Source: Aquila chrysaetos chrysaetos (taxonomy: Eukaryota > Chordata > Aves > Accipitriformes > Accipitridae). From it: DNA of 64,000 nucleotides. The notes under the pieces are model-generated. The model did not search any database. It saw only the letters and a program-made list of their open reading frames with translations, and was not told where the DNA came from. This document shows, piece by piece, positions 1-15,300 of this stretch; the stretch's first letter is position 1, and each line of letters opens with the position of its first letter. The DNA lies in the NCBI RefSeq assembly GCF_900496995.4, contig NC_044014.1:15092501-15156500 (forward strand), in the 5' to 3' direction. The position numbers were made by a program, and so were the translations under genes.

Positions 1-3000
1 TGTCTGCTGCTTTCCTGGTTGCCTTCATTCCCACCACAATATCCAAATATCTGAAAGCCCAACATCCGAATGGCTCCAATGCTATGCATCACGTCCAAAA
101 AGCTTGCAGAGGTGACCTGAAACCAGGCCTCCAACTTTCTGAAGGGTGGGACACCTGGCCGCATCTACAGGGAGCAACACAGCAGGTCATTCTGAGCCAA
201 GAGGAGACCGCAGGCAAGGCTGAAGCACACATACTGGGACAACAGAAAGGATCCCCTGCCAGAGCAGCAAGCAGAGGGTGAAGTACAGAACTGGCAAGAA
301 AGTCACCTGCCACATAACATTGAGACTGCCATGTTAGACTGAATGCCCCAAAGCAGAAGTCAGAGACGTATTCTTCCCAGGACACCAAAGTATTTAAGTA
401 TCTTTTTTTCAGTCTGAGCTGCAGCACAACATTCATTCCGACTGACCTCACTTTTCCCCTTGGATGAGGAACACACCCACAGTACTATCTTGATCAATGC
501 AATCATAAAAGGTTCTTCACTGCAAGCAACAGTTCAGTAAAGCACACCTGGCAGCATGACAAAAACCCACACAGGGACACCTTGAAATTCTCATGTTCGA
601 TTTGACCTACATCAAATCTTACCAGTATCTAAATACTCCTTTGACAATGGGAGTGGAAGAGCTGTGGCTGCCGGCTGGTGATAACCTGCAGCTTCACTCT
701 ATGCAGCCCACAGTCTGTGTCATGAAAGCCTAGCATCAAGACTCAGTATGTTAAGACACTGCACGCACACCAAAGGGGTTTGAAAAGCCTGCTCAACCCT
801 CATGAAAGAGGGTGCTCTCTGGCCCTACTTACAGCCTGAAAAGCGAGGGAAAAGAGGTTCTGTCTTTATTCTTTGCAGTCTTGTTTAGCCATGCTTGACG
901 CCTGCATGCCTCCTAAGTTTACGGTTACTTCCTGTTGACAAATATGTTCTTCTGCAATCTATTTCATCTATTTTCAAAAAGACAGAAAACATTTTTTTAA
1001 CATTAGCCAGGTTTTTTGCAAGACAAGTTATGGCCTTTATATGGGACTCCAAATAATTTGTGGTCCATTCTCAAACTGTACTGGACTTCATGTTTGGCAA
1101 AGTCACTGTTTTCTATTCTTTTCTTTTCCATCAGCAGAATAAGAATAGAATTTACCATATCAGAAGTGCAGTCAGTCATTAATGTTTATAGATAACATCT
1201 ATTACTTGACACTATGCAAAAAATTTGACATGTACTTTCATGCTAGTTCAGTGTATTAATGTTTGTATATGTATTGAAAACAACCAGTATTCATACCTAA
1301 GTTAAATAAAAGATCACATGTTTCAGAAATGGACATCCCATGATTAAGTTATTTGCCTGTAATGAGGGAAAACCAATACAAAGTCATCCCATTTGTGAAA
1401 ACTAGCAATTGTTGATGACTACCATATTTTTAGGGCCAATCTTCAGAGAATTATCAGTAGAAAAGTGGCACCTTCCTTTTATTTACCCCGTCCTAGACCA
1501 AACATATATTAAAAAAAAAAAAATCAAGATAACCATATTTTCTTTTACTCTTCCAGAATAACAAAGAAACTGAAAGCATAATTCACTCTAATAATTTTCT
1601 GTAAAGGAGGATTTCATTGTTAACTATAGTAAGTAAATACCAGATTTAAATTTTCTCTTGCAACTTGCCAATCTTGTCATGACTCAGCTTTAAAAAAAAA
1701 AAAAGTTTCCTTTGCACTTCAGTAACTTACCTCTTTTAGTCTCCAGCAAAAAGATGGATGATAATTTAGAGAGTCCTAGCCATGCACTGTTTCTGGCTGA
1801 AATCACAGTTACAAGCCAAAAAGCAATCAGAGACTTAAAATACAGGCAGAAATTGTTTAGTGGTTGGTATTCCTTTGCTAAGCCAGAAGTTCAATACTGC
1901 CTTTTTAAAGCAAATCAGCATCAAAACAGAGGCAGAAATATGCGCTCAATGCTTCTGACATAGTTGATCGTAACAGAATATTCTAAGTAGGAAGTCATAA
2001 ATACATAGCCAACAGTCTCTGAGATAACCAGCAAAATGGTAGCAATAAGTGGCATCAGGAATGAAAATGAATGATCTCATAATTTCTCCCAAAGTGCCAA
2101 GAACTCAGACTTCCACATGACTGAAGGCTCTTTACAGAATATACACATATGAAAACGTATTAAGACCCACAGGACTGGAATCCCCATCACAAAGTGCCAC
2201 ATTGATAACTCAAGTTCTATGGGCAGTGGGTTTTTTTTTTTCATGTCATTAAGTATCTTTTTTTCCTGTCTCCACACCTCACAACCCACTTTTTGTGCCT
2301 CCAAATACTGACAAAAGTCATTAGCGATCTCCCATGGCAAGATATACTTGGGAAGCTATGCAACAGCCTTCGAGGTGGGGAAGCCAACTCAGATTCTAAT
2401 TTCTCAACTCAGGAGCACAAAGAAACAGAATGCTTGTACCAGCTTTCACATCTCTCTTCTTCACATCTTGACGTCTCTGCTAACAGATTCTAACAACCAG
2501 GACACCAGAATTCATACTTCAGCAGCTTCAACATCTTTTCTGAAGGACTCCAGCTATTGATTCCTGATACGCTGCCAAGCTGGTCCCTGAAACAAGCCAG
2601 AGAACGCTCAGGAAACATTCAGGAAAAGGTTGGAAGTAAGAGGTGGTTGCAGGCGGATCCCAGCACAAAAGAGGTCAGCCCATGACTGCAGGGATTCACA
2701 AGGCTTTCCATATCCCAACTCATCTCAAAGAGATTGTGAGGACTTCCCAACTTTAGAATAACAAATCGACAAGGAGGAACCATGAAGCTGCGACAGCCCA
2801 TGCGGCTGAAGCATTTCAAGCTCTCTACAGACTAGGGAATGTACAGTCCGATGAGTTATCCTAAGTACTAGATTTTAGTCTAAACTGAAGTCCACACTTC
2901 TCGACCAGAAACCTGAGATTAGAGGTCGGATTTAGAAGTGAAGCTTTATACAAAGATGCTGACATGAATGCTAGAAGAAACAAAAAAAAAACCCAACGAA

Positions 3001-6000
3001 CCAGCCAACCAACCATCATTCTTTAGAAGAGCAGCTGCCTGGAAGAATTTAAGAAGTAATTTGTCCAAAAGTGTTTCAGTTGCCATTCAAAACACTCTCA
3101 CATTGCATTTCCAATTTCAAAATCTCTTTCCCTTCAAAGTCTATGTCCTCCTATACTTTCTTCAAAGGCTCTTGCAACTTATAAGTCATAGGAAAGCACA
3201 CCAAAAATATCAGACTTGACTAATGCATACGCTTTTCTGGTAGGTGAGGTCACCTTTCTGCATTACATCTTATGCAGCAAGCCACACACTCCTCTGGTAA
3301 GATGCTACCTTCACTCCTTCTAAAGCACCATGTATGTTGAAAAGCATATACAGATACTAACACAAGTCAAACAGGATTTTCTGCTATAGAAAAACCTGCT
3401 TCTAGTCTTTATTCTCCACTTGAACCCATAATTCTGAATAGCAAATGCTCTGTTTTTAGTTTAAGCAACTAAACATAAGTCCTGATGAAAGCCATTAGGA
3501 GTATAAAAATGCCCATTACCACTTTGGACTAGATTTGAACTGGTGACCTAATGATGTGACACTCAGTAGTTCTTTAACTATCTGTGATACCAGAGATTTG
3601 CATGAGCAAATACTTAAATCCCAGGAGATGGTACTTCCTGGTAAGAAAAAATGTTAGATAAATGAAATCTTCAGAAATAAAATTGCACAAATCTAGAATC
3701 TTTTAACAAGCAAGAAAATACAAAGAACAGTCACCAGATTCCTATGAGTTTCTGTAAGATCCTTATATTACAAGTACACAACACACAACTTTGTACCAGA
3801 AGTCAGTACTTGCAAAGCTCAGCATTCACTACTAGACTGGGGTAAACACAGCAAGTCCAAAGAGTCTCCCTTAGCTTTAGAAATGCACTAAAAATCAAGA
3901 CACATTTTGAATCAAAATGCACAAATAATTTCACTTTCAGTCAATGTATTAAAAACTAAGATTTTTATGATATGTTAAACTGCATCATACCAAATATGCA
4001 GAGCCTGGCATCATAACACCTACCCTACCAGAACTATTCAGGGTCTTTGCAATCCATGAACCTTGCCTCAATATCCTGGTGCTATGCCTGCAGTGGTAGG
4101 TGCAAGTCCCAATGAGGCAAGCACGTTTCTCACCTGGTGTCAAAGAGGCATCAGCTGAAAGCAGCCACCAAATTTCCTCTTGAAGTGAAGCATCCCCTAA
4201 TATTTTATTAGGTTGTAAAAATTTCACAATGGTACATCTGCTGGCGAGGCAGATAGAGCCAAAAGCACAATTAACAACTCCCATCAGAGGGTAGATCCTG
4301 TTTAACATTTTTAAAGAAGTATTGCATATGCGCATGTGCTCCATTTCATTGGAGAGTCTCCACACAAAGAACTCTCCACACAAAGAAATCTCCTGATCAA
4401 CAGCAATACCTTTAATCTCCCTGACAAAAAATAATACTCCCTTGAATAGCCATCAGCCCCTCTCCCTGCACACATAAGTAAACTCAACCACAACTGTGAC
4501 CATTCCTACAAAAAGGCTCTAGAGAAAAAGCATCTGTACAAACAACTTTCTGCCTGCCTGGGGGATGAGTCCTTTTGTTGGATTTGTTTTGAAGCTACAG
4601 ATGCCCTATGCTCATTCAACCACCCTAACCATATCAGCCAAACACCTTATGCCATCCACATGAAGACAGTCACGTTCTCCAGTTTGTATCCAAGAGGTGT
4701 GCAGTTTAGGGCTTGCCAAGAATAGCTGTTTATCATAGTTAATTTTAACAATATCATACATAGCATTAAAATAGCTTCAAGAAAGGAAAGAAAAATGTAA
4801 TATAAATAACAAAGGCAGGTGATGAATCTTCCAAAAGCAACCAAAAAGATCACAGTAAAAGCTTGTAAGGGTGAACAACCTGGTTTCATAAACATGCTTC
4901 TGATTAACCCTTTTGCAGCTTCAAAAAGATACGATCTCTGTTGTTGCTAAGCATGTCTGCCAGAGCTTGCCAAGGAAAGCATGAGCAAGCAGCTTCAAAG
5001 GCAGAATGACGTACCTATAGCAGTAAACCCTAATCCTTGCTGTGGAAACCGCGCAACTGAACTTAGTCATAGAAAATGGGATTAGAAATTCTAAAACAAA
5101 ACAAGGAGTTGAAGGAATTAGCAGTCATCCCGAGATCATGTTGAAAATATTGAGCAACATTTAAATAATAACTGTTGTCAAGGTTGATAAAGAGGAGAGT
5201 AAAACTAACATCTTGCACAGGAAACCTTTAGTGGATGGGGATAGGAACAGGGTATCTGGGTCAGCCTAAAACCTTTCACACTGACCCTGGATTGTGGCTT
5301 GGCAAATAGTGGAGGTGCCAGAGAGCACCCCAGCCATCACTCCTAGAAATTCAAGTGCACAGAGCCCTAGCAAAAGGTTTCTGTGATTTGACCATAGGAG
5401 ACATGGCATGGAATGAAGCAGATGGTGCTTTGACAATCAGAGTGATGGCTCATGTGCCACCTGCAGGGGCAGAGGGAGAGTATCCAGGAAGCAGTTTGGG
5501 AAGCACAGCACTATTCTTTCCACAGTTCATAATGTCATGCAAACACATGTATACAAGAATGTTGCAACTGCCCAAGTAACCGTCTTCACTAGTGTCATAT
5601 AAAGCACATGGCAGAAATGCAGAGGTCAGGATTTCTGAGGCAATTCTCCAAGGAGACACAGTTAATGTGACTTTCTGAAGTTCCCTACATTTCTTGCACT
5701 GTAACTTCCTGGACAACAGCATCGCCTATTTTCCAGTGACTGGACCTAACCCAAATTACATGTTTACACAACCCACGTGAAATTCAGGTTTTGATGAATG
5801 TGTGTTTTCATTTTAGGACAAGAGCTGATTTTCTAACTCAAGACGATCTTTCAAAAATAAACCATGTCTGCACATAGGGTCAGGATGCCTAGAGAGATCC
5901 TAAAACAACAATTAGTTTAAGTGAGCTTCACTGGCCTTCTCACTGCCAAAGCAGCTTCATTAGCAAGTACCAAGTATTCAACTCCTGATCACTGCAACAG

Positions 6001-7038
6001 ATTAAAAAAAAAGAGAACACAAAGACTTGCATCAGGAAAGGAAAGCAGTGGCAGGAACAAAGGAGACATGCAAGGAGAGAAAAGAATACCTTGAGAAAAA
6101 GAGGCAGACTGTCATGATCTGAGAGCTGATGAAATCTGCTCCCAGTCAACCATAAGGTACAAGCCCGCAGTCCGATGACAGAGAGCATATTCTCCCTTTG
6201 ATCACTCTCCAGTGTCAATGGAAACCCATTGGGGCTTGAAGAGATATCAAGTCTTTGAGAAATTAATATCTAACCTAGCACACAGACCATTAATGGAAGT
6301 AGAAGTGGGTTTCCACCCCTCCTCCCCAGGCCCAGGACCAGCACTTCCATTTAATGAAGTGTGAGTGGTCAGATTTCAGTGACCTCCCTCTACTTTCTCT
6401 CTGCCCAGACATCAGGCTCTCCTTTCCTTTAGAAAGGCCTCCATGCCTCCCTCTCACCAAAATGAAAAGGAAACAGGACAAGATAGATACTAGGTACCAC
6501 AGCTTACATGGAATTCATGCCAAGCAATACAGCACAGGGCTGTCCAAATTCATGGCAAGAGCAGAAAGGCTGTGTTATCTTTCATTTACCATTGACACTG
6601 CCATGCAAGTCTTTTCTCCCTTGCAGCCTCACAGATTCCAGCAGAGCCCTGCAGATGAATGACCTTGCAGCAACAACCAACGGTACAATATTACCAGGTA
6701 GTTTCCAAACCAAAGATTGTGGCAGTTTTGAGTGGAGAAGACTGGAAACTGCTTACCTAGACTCTCTACAGCGAAAGCACAAAGACACTCGAGGATCACC
6801 CTGTAGAGCCCCTCTGAAACCTCAAAGGTAACCAGACCTGCTCACGGACCCAGAGAAACTACGCAAAGATTGAGCTTCCACCAGCAGCAGTATCCTGATC
6901 AACTAGCAGAGCCTCTTTGCTATACTAGGACAAAAAAATTAAAAGAAAGGATAGTTAGGGCATTTCACACTCTGCTCAGTCTCTTGGAAGATGAAAGCAA
7001 ATAGGGGATTTTTTTGTTTAAGTACTTGCTTAGAAGTT

Positions 7039-7039
<1 letters not shown>

Positions 7040-7079
<40 letters not shown>
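7040..7079 (+). repeat. Poly(G) homopolymer, 40 bases
   Basis: Uninterrupted run of G following TAGAAGTTC and preceding AACCTCTTAGC. It lies in the WBP1L first intron and reads as poly(C) in the WBP1L transcript sense. It accounts for the Gly- and Pro-homopolymer open frames in that area. Confidence 0.9.
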
Positions 7080-7080
<1 letters not shown>

Positions 7081-10000
7081 ACCTCTTAGCTTTCCTTCTG
7101 TATTTAGGCAGAGACTTTTTCAGTATTTCCAGTGTTGCGAAATGGAAGACAGAAGAAAACAAATCTACTTTGACTACACAGAAGTGCCAACCAGAAAAAA
7201 AAGCCACAAAAGCTTGTATAAATACATGCACATCCCTAAAAACAGAAACACCTATCAAACAATGTTTAAAGTTTGCCCAAGTAAGAGTCTAACTGAACTC
7301 TCTGTACTTGCTGTTAAAAACAATTTTACTCAAAGTAATAACCAGGATTCAAACCAAGTAAGAAATAATGAACTTGTTTTTAATTGGTTTGCAAGAAACC
7401 CAATTTGCAAATGCTACCCTTAGCCAGCTATTGAATATACAAGTTGATAGAGCCCAGAAGGCACTGTGATGAGTGACTTAAGTGGAGGCACCCTACACCC
7501 ACCAACATTCCTGCTGAATGAATGTGAAATCTGCAAGAATTGCTTTTATTTATCTTACTAAAAGCATTTCTTGGAAGGGCTGGGAAAATTTATTTCAGAT
7601 GGATTTTTCAGCTGAGAACAAAGTTGTATTTATTATAATTATGCACTCTCCAGTGTGGCCTGCCTTGCTGAGAAAGAACATTAAATTCAGCTGTGCACAA
7701 ATTCACGGAAGTGACCTTTTGAATGAAAATGCTGCAGCAAGAGACTTGCGGAGCATTCTCACTAAATAATAACCTACTGTCTGCGACTTGCAGATTACTG
7801 CTCAGACCACTGATTTCAGCTGCTACTTAGAGAGGCACAAGTCCCCATGAGGTCAATCAGCTGAGAATAAATTGTGTTTGCTGCAGATTATAATATGGAG
7901 AACTGTACTTGGGAAACTATTCATAGTCTCCAGTCCAATATGATTTTATGAACTTTTATTAACCATCATGCAGCAGCATAACCTTGCAAGGCACTTAAGA
8001 GAGGTCTTTTGTGCAGGACACCCACTATCTCATTTAAATAAGAGGATCAAAGGTGTTATTGACACAAACTGAACAAGCTCTCACTTTAATGAGAGCAACA
8101 AATGCAAGGATGAATACCCACCACCTGGGCAGAAGTACCCTGCTCCCTCTTTGTAGAAGGACATGAGGATTATCTGAAAGACTTGTGCTGTATGGAAAGC
8201 CCAAGCACCTGGGGACGGAGGCAGGTTAGCACTAAAGAACTAGGAAGTCAAACTAGAGTGTTCATTTCATGACCTAAATGAAAGGTGCAATGTAAAATAG
8301 CAAGAGATGCAAGACACGTGCTTGTTTGGAAATGGAGGATGTCCTTTTAGTGTGCAAATATAAAATGTCCTCCTTAGACACAGCAGATCATCTTACACTT
8401 TGCAGAAAGGTTGGGTATTATAAAAAGTATCCCATCCTGTAAAGAAGTTAAAACAGATGTCTGAGCCTTCCCAGCAGCTGGGTTGCTGGGTAGTCAAATT
8501 CCCTGCTGCCAAAGAAAGCAAGGCAAGCTTGCACGCTGACGTCCACATCTCAGGGGCAATTGGAAGCCACTCTGCCTGCCCAGCCCAACAACATCCCACA
8601 ATGGACAGGACCTGCTGGCAACCTGCTCCAGGCTCCCTCTCCCCTTCACTCTCCAAGCTATGCACGGCAGGCTCTCGTGGTTCACGGCCATCCGGACTTT
8701 GGTATGCAGTTCAAAGATCTAGAAAAGAGACTACCCTGTTCTAAGCATCTGAGGATTTTTCAAGCCAAAATGCAGCTATCAAAACACTCTGCGCTGCCAG
8801 TTTGGGTTCTGTACTCCCTTTTCAGATTCTGTGTTTGCATTTCAGCAAGCTCACTCTCATCTCACAGTTCTGCTCACTGAACCTGCTGGTTTAGTCCCAA
8901 GTCTGCATCTCTGCATGCTGTTGCCTCCGAGGGGGAATACGATACAAGAAATTCAACTTCTTGACTTCACTACAGAACCAATTAACTGAGAGTTGCAAAG
9001 AAGGAAAAGCTTTTGCTTGGACTATTCATTTTCTATGCAGTGAACACAGCACGTGCAATTTGTGAGGCGCATAAAAGCTTGATCCTCATCTGTCTTCACA
9101 TGTTGATTATTTGCAGTCATGCTTTCCAGACAAATAGAAGAACAGTCCCCACTCAAGTACAGAAGAAGCCAAGAACAATGAAACTGTATCTCAACAATTA
9201 GGTAAAGTTTGACCATAGTACTTGAGGGCATTGAAAACCTTTGGACCGAAACCTCACAGTAGAAAACCAGGAGTTTCTTGGTTAACAATTAATAATTTAG
9301 ACCTGAAGACTCTCATCCACACCTCCAGCTGAAGAGGGAAACTACACAGTATTTATACACCTGGTACTACACAATCTGCCAGTATTTTGATACAAAAACC
9401 CATAGTTCATAGTACATTCTCCATTTTAATGTCCCCACTTTAGATGAGAAATGTCAAATTACTTTCTTAATATCATGTGGTAAGCCAGGATCAGAACAAG
9501 AGTTCTTGCAAAAAGTACTCATGTGTCAAAGGAAGGACTCAGAAGCACACTGTGGCTTTTAAAAAACATTATTTTTTACAATATTTATAAATTCAACCTC
9601 AAAAAACCCCTACCAAGAACTAAACCCAAGAAATTTCCTTCGAAAACTTGTTTTTTCCATCATTTACCTTTGCACTAATCCTTCAGGTTAAATAAACTAT
9701 CAAGACACTTCACCCTCAAGAGCCCTCACCACTGTAGAATATGCAAGATGCCTGCTGTCAGGACAGGGAAAAAGGCGACAAACACAAAAGCAGCATAAGA
9801 CCTGTAAATGAACAAGTTAATGGGTTGAACCAGATAAGAGCAGTATTTGTAAAGCCTATTTATTTAATTAAAGACATTAGTTAAAAGCATAAACAAGTTT
9901 TACCTTGCACCCTGTCCTGAAGGAAAGTGCCTTCAGAAGAACTGTTGGCAGGCAGTGCCTGTGCAAGAGAAGAGCTAGTGATAAAAAGAGCTCTCATAGC

Positions 10001-12326
10001 AAGGACACAAATAAACAAAATCTAGGGTCATTCATTTAAGAGTCTGCCTCAACTTGTATAATGCCACTAGAACTTAAGGTTTCCATATTTGTAAAATTAA
10101 CTTCTTCTGTATTAACAGCGTGGTAATGGCTACATCAACAGCAGCAGCTCACCCAGCCTTCAGATTACACTCATGCAAGGCACAAGGTTTTATGGACACA
10201 AATACACCCTCCATTTGCCCGGTTGCAGAAGATCAAGATGCAAGTGGCACAGCACCCAGCCAGGCCACTGTGAACATCTTGTCTAGTGTTGTTTTCCTCT
10301 CCTGCAGATCTCTACATTCTCAAGCCAAAGCCAAACTATTCACTGCTTACATACACAAATTCAGTCCTGTTTTATTAGAACACGCTGAATGTATTTAATC
10401 CCCTGGTTGCACTTCTAAAAATCTTTCAAAGCAGGATCATGGCAAGAAGAGTTTTAGTTACACACTGCCAGATAATACGACAGACAAGAAACCATCAGTG
10501 CCACTCCTTCTGTTCCCCAAAGTTTATCCGCTCCGTTAAAGGTTGTGGAAAAAAAGGAGATTTGTCTGGGCTTTGTCCATGTGAGGAATTCAGCAAGCCC
10601 TTACACTTCTTATCAGCCTGAAGTTACATGCCGGCAAAGGTGAAACAAGGCAACAACAGATTTGTCTGGTCCCTTAACCTAAAGTTTTCCTGGCACAATG
10701 CTTCTCAATAAATACATAGCATGCTGAAAATAAAGGACTGCTTCTTCAGCAAGTCCATCTAGATAAAGCAGACTATAGGTTTCAGAATGGAAAACAATAC
10801 TATGAAGAGCTAAATCACTCCAGACTTCCTGAATTCATCTTTTAATGCCAGGATGATCCTTGGACTTTGCCGTCAAGGGACGGGCCTAAGAGCACAAAAC
10901 GGGTCCGAGGAGAAGAAAACTCCTGACTCTCGTTTCCACAGCCTAACCGCTCTCTGGTGGTTTAGAATGATCACATACTCTGGGAAGTACAGAGTTACAA
11001 GTACAGAGCAGAAAAGCAAGAAACTTGGTAAAACAATGAGCCACAAACAAGAAAGCGATATTTAATAATAAAGTACGTGAGATACAAGAATTTCCTAATA
11101 AGATGGGTAGGAAAAAGGAGCAAAGCATTGAGACAAAGAGAAAACAATACAGCTAGGAAAAGGAGGGGAAAATAAATTAATAGCTCTTATTTTTGACACT
11201 GCAGTTTAAGACAGGGTTTGTTGGAGTCCAAGTGCTAAGTGTCAGTAAATGGAGACAATCAGCAATGACAGATGTCAGCAAGCCTGTTTTATCTAAGCTT
11301 CAGATCACAGGAGACTGGAGAGTCAAATGCAAGCCGTTTGTGAAGTTTGCTGCTTCTAAAAAGACAGAAGTCAAAACGACAAGGTAATTTGAAGACAACA
11401 CAATACACGTGCAACCCTCCTCCTCTTCTTCAGCATTCACTGTTTGAAAAGCAGTCTGCAAACGAACAAATGAGACAACCAGTAAGGAAAGGAGGAAAGG
11501 AGGAATTCATCACACAAGAGACCCAGACATGAGTCATGACCTTCACATGCATTCAGGTAGCTGCATTAAATGCTTTCCAAGCAGAGAGTAAAGGTCTTTC
11601 AGATTGTATCTGAAGGAAAGTCATTCCTCCCCCAAAGAAGGGCGGGGTGGGGGAGCACTTTTGGTAATTTTCCCAATACGATTACAATTGATACACAGGA
11701 TGAAGTCAGCCCTGTATCATGGCCTTGAAGATATGCTGCCTTCTTAGAAGGTTTTGTCCAGTCTTTACAAGACCCCTGTACAATGCCCACCACCTCCTCC
11801 AGCCCTTGCCCTACCTCCTGGCTCAGACTGACTCCAGCTGCTGTTTAACTCTTTCATTCCACACCAGTCACTCCCAATTCTTGTTTAGCTCAGCCAGAGA
11901 GCTCTAAAAGGTGCTTTTGCCCCAGGTTGCTAGCTCCATGGAACCGATTTTCTGCCCACAACCAGTGAGATGGCTGTCACAAGGGATATTTTATGCAACA
12001 GAATGGCCTGATCTTCTGCTGGAGGCAGAAGACATGCAGCTCCCATGGCTTCTTGTTGTCCATCAGCCACCACCTGGGATTTAAAAAGGATCCTACACAG
12101 AGAAAGAGGTTTCAAAAACCCCACACAACTACTGATACAGTATTAACAAACAAAAAGCTTATTACAAAGAGTCAGGAATACAGAGCTTGGCAAGGGCGAG
12201 TACTTCTGCATATTTTGCACTCTTTCCATATCAGGCTTCTGGTGTGGCTGCCACAATTACACCATTGTTTGACTGACAGCATTATCCCAGAATGTCTTGA
12301 TTATGAGCTCCGGTTCCCTATTAAGT

Positions 12327-12342
12327 AAAAAAAAAAAAAAAA
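12327..12342 (+). repeat. Poly(A) homopolymer
   Basis: 16 A in a row within the WBP1L intron. No clear retroposed gene body precedes it, so I do not call it a retrogene tail. Confidence 0.8.
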
Positions 12343-15300
12343 GTCTCTTGTGGACAACAGTACTCGACCTGCTAGTCATACCTGTGTGCTAGAACACGAG
12401 AGAAAAGAGTCAATCAGTTCTGCTCACTAAAAAGCCTCTGCACCGTCTGCTGGCATGCCATTAATGTTCTAGTCTCCTCCCCACTTCCAACAGGCAATGC
12501 TTGACACCTTTTACACAGGGAAAGCTCAAGACGGCTGGTGAGATTCCTGGCAAAACACTCTCTTCATAACTGTTTCTACAGCTTATCAGCCTTTTCCCTT
12601 TCAATTTGCTGTTCAGCCAGCGGGAGACAAAAAAAGAAAAATAAAAGTAGTTCTGTAACCACTGGAGCTCCATAAAGCTGACCTCCCATCAATTTGTTCC
12701 ACAAGGCTGATTGACTTTGCAGGCTAGCAAACTGTGAGCTCCAACTGAAGCTTTTCCAGAAGCTAGGGCATATATCAAGGCAGTCAGTCACAGACTCACA
12801 AATTTCCCAGTGCTTAATAAGCTTGCAACTGTAGCTTCTCACTCAGTGATGCTTCCCTGTTTGGTTTTTTTTTTTTTAAGGTCTCTCTGTGCCTATCTGT
12901 TTTCAGAAATTCTGTTGAAATCTTACACATCTTTGAGGTCTCTTCCTATCAAATTTGGTTTAAGTTGGCCACTGACTTCAAAATTTATTAATGGGGAGAC
13001 CGACACCAATAACTACGTAAAGTTCACCTTTTCTGTGAACTATCTTTGCATTAACAAAATCCGTTTTCCAGCTAAAGTCGCTCTCTGTCCCACTCCAGTA
13101 CTTTTGGCAAATCAGTATATTGACAAGCTCCCTCAGCCTCAGGTAGAGCCAACACTCGATCAGTTTTTGCTTTGATCATGATCCCTCCCTGATCTCAAAA
13201 AACAAAAACAAACACCACCACCATCCCCCACCGTAGACCTCTGCTCGAGTTGCCTCTGAAATTTCTCTCACTGCCTTGCGCACACCAGAACCAGAGATGC
13301 AATAAAAACACATCACCAATAAGTCACAAACTTCCACCTCATAGTAATGCAGAAGATTAAAGAGGAAAGAAGAAGGGAGAATCCTTTTCTTTACTGTTAG
13401 CAGATCTTTCCTTTCTTGAGGCGAACTCTTTCCTCTTCTAGTCCTAAGGACCGCACTCAGGATCCTGAGGTCTCAAACCGCCAGGAGAAAAGGAAAAGTC
13501 CTTGTTCTCCCTTCTTCCCTAAACCCAGCACCATACAGCTTGTCAGTAGTGGTAGCTGCTCACCATACCCACCCTGCTACACCTCTGCAACCCATTATCA
13601 GCAAGAGGCCAGCAGCATTTTAAATGCCAAAAGCTCTGTCCCCTGACGCACAGGGGTTTTCTTCCATGCTCAAGCGGTCACTTGCTAGCAAGCCACCAGT
13701 GCACTGTCAGTGGTTGGATTTATTTTACAATAAGCTGGCCTAAAAGTGCTTGGGAAGAAGGAAGAGTCAGGAAACTGCATCTAATTCTCCTACACAACCC
13801 AGCTCTCACATCCTTTTTTCTCTTACCGGTTTGGACTGACCTCAAGCAATGCCAGGTGGATGGATACTGGCTCAGTGGAGGAAGCCTGCAAACCAGCAGC
13901 ACCACAACCTGCCTCCACACAAAATAAAGTCTCTCCTTTCTATTTGCAGGTGTTGTTCAGGGCACAGCATGCCAGGAAGCACTGGCCACACTGGCGTTAA
14001 ATGGGTAGGTCTGTTGCATCAGTCTGCCAGCATCACCTCACTTTGCACCCCAGCAAGCCCCCTCATGTAAAGCACTCCATTACAGTTTCACAAGCTATTG
14101 CAGAGACTATAGCTGTTGTCTAAAAATAATACTGGGGGCAGTGATCCCACTGATAATCACATCATTAGAGGAGAATCAAGTTCCTCCTTGTCCAAGCAGA
14201 TAAACAGCAGGTCTTTGCAGCACCTTGAGCCTTCCTTTGCAGCCAAACAGTATCTGTGACATCATGGAAAAGCATCATTTGGGACTGCCACACCAACACA
14301 CTTCTCGTCACAGGCAAGGTATGGGCATGCAGTTCCTGCTTGGCAAGCCTGTTCTCTCCAGCCAGCTGTTACTTCAGGCATGTTTGTTATGTGCACTGTT
14401 CACAGGCTCAGCCATGCAGACAATGGACTGCCAGGGCTCCACTGCCACAGCACCCAGGTGTTGGCATCTTAAAACCCATCTTCTTAGCTGTGGGTCTTCT
14501 AATCACACAAGACAGCAGGGGGAAGGAAGGACCCGACTTCGCCCTCAGCATCTCTCCATGAAGTCATCCAGGAGTCCCACACTCCATGCTCACTTTTTCC
14601 AACTCGGAAGCACAGACCAAAACCTGGTGCAATCAGGTTGTCCTGTAATGTGCAACAAGCATGTCTACCCTGCTAATGACTAATGGCAATTTCTGAGATT
14701 GTCACCAGCCCTGCCTCAGAGACTGCTTTTGAGATGTCTCTGACATGCCATGTCCTTTCCTCATGTTACAAAAACAGCAGTGCAACCCTGGCAGGAGCAG
14801 CTTGCCCGGTCATCTTGGATTCATGAACCCCCTGAAACAAATGCAGGACAGGAGTGTGTACAGCCATAAAGTCACCAGTTAAATGCATTAATAAGCTGAG
14901 AAGATACTTATGCAGCTAACTGGAAAGGGCAAATTCTTACCCTGTAACCTGTAAAACAGGGCAGCTTGGATTAGAGGAACATCCCCAAACCTAGTGCCAA
15001 ATATGCATGTTGTCAGGAGACAGAACAAAAGGCCACGTATAGCTCAGCTTTGCTAAAACTGCAGGACGTGCCTGACAAGGAGAGGTTTGCATAGGCATAG
15101 CCATGACCAAAGGGCACAGCACAGGCAACACTGGATGGAGAAGTAGGCCAGAAGATCACTAGCCCACCACTAGCTTTTTGCCACAAGCTAATGTCTGTTC
15201 AATCCTGCCAGTCCTCCCAATGTGACTTAAGGGGAAAAAAAAGGCAAAAAGAAAAGGTGGGTGGTTTGCTTTTACTAAATATACTGCCCATTACCTCAGA

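Noticed and set aside
7014-7292. Poly-Gly and poly-Pro open frames
   Set aside because: They are translations of the 40-G run.
12327-12342. Poly(A) tail of a processed pseudogene
   Set aside because: No decayed coding body precedes the A run in either reading direction.
14225-14683. 152-codon plus-strand open frame in the WBP1L intron
   Set aside because: No recognisable motif, weak start context and no flanking gene structure; a chance frame.
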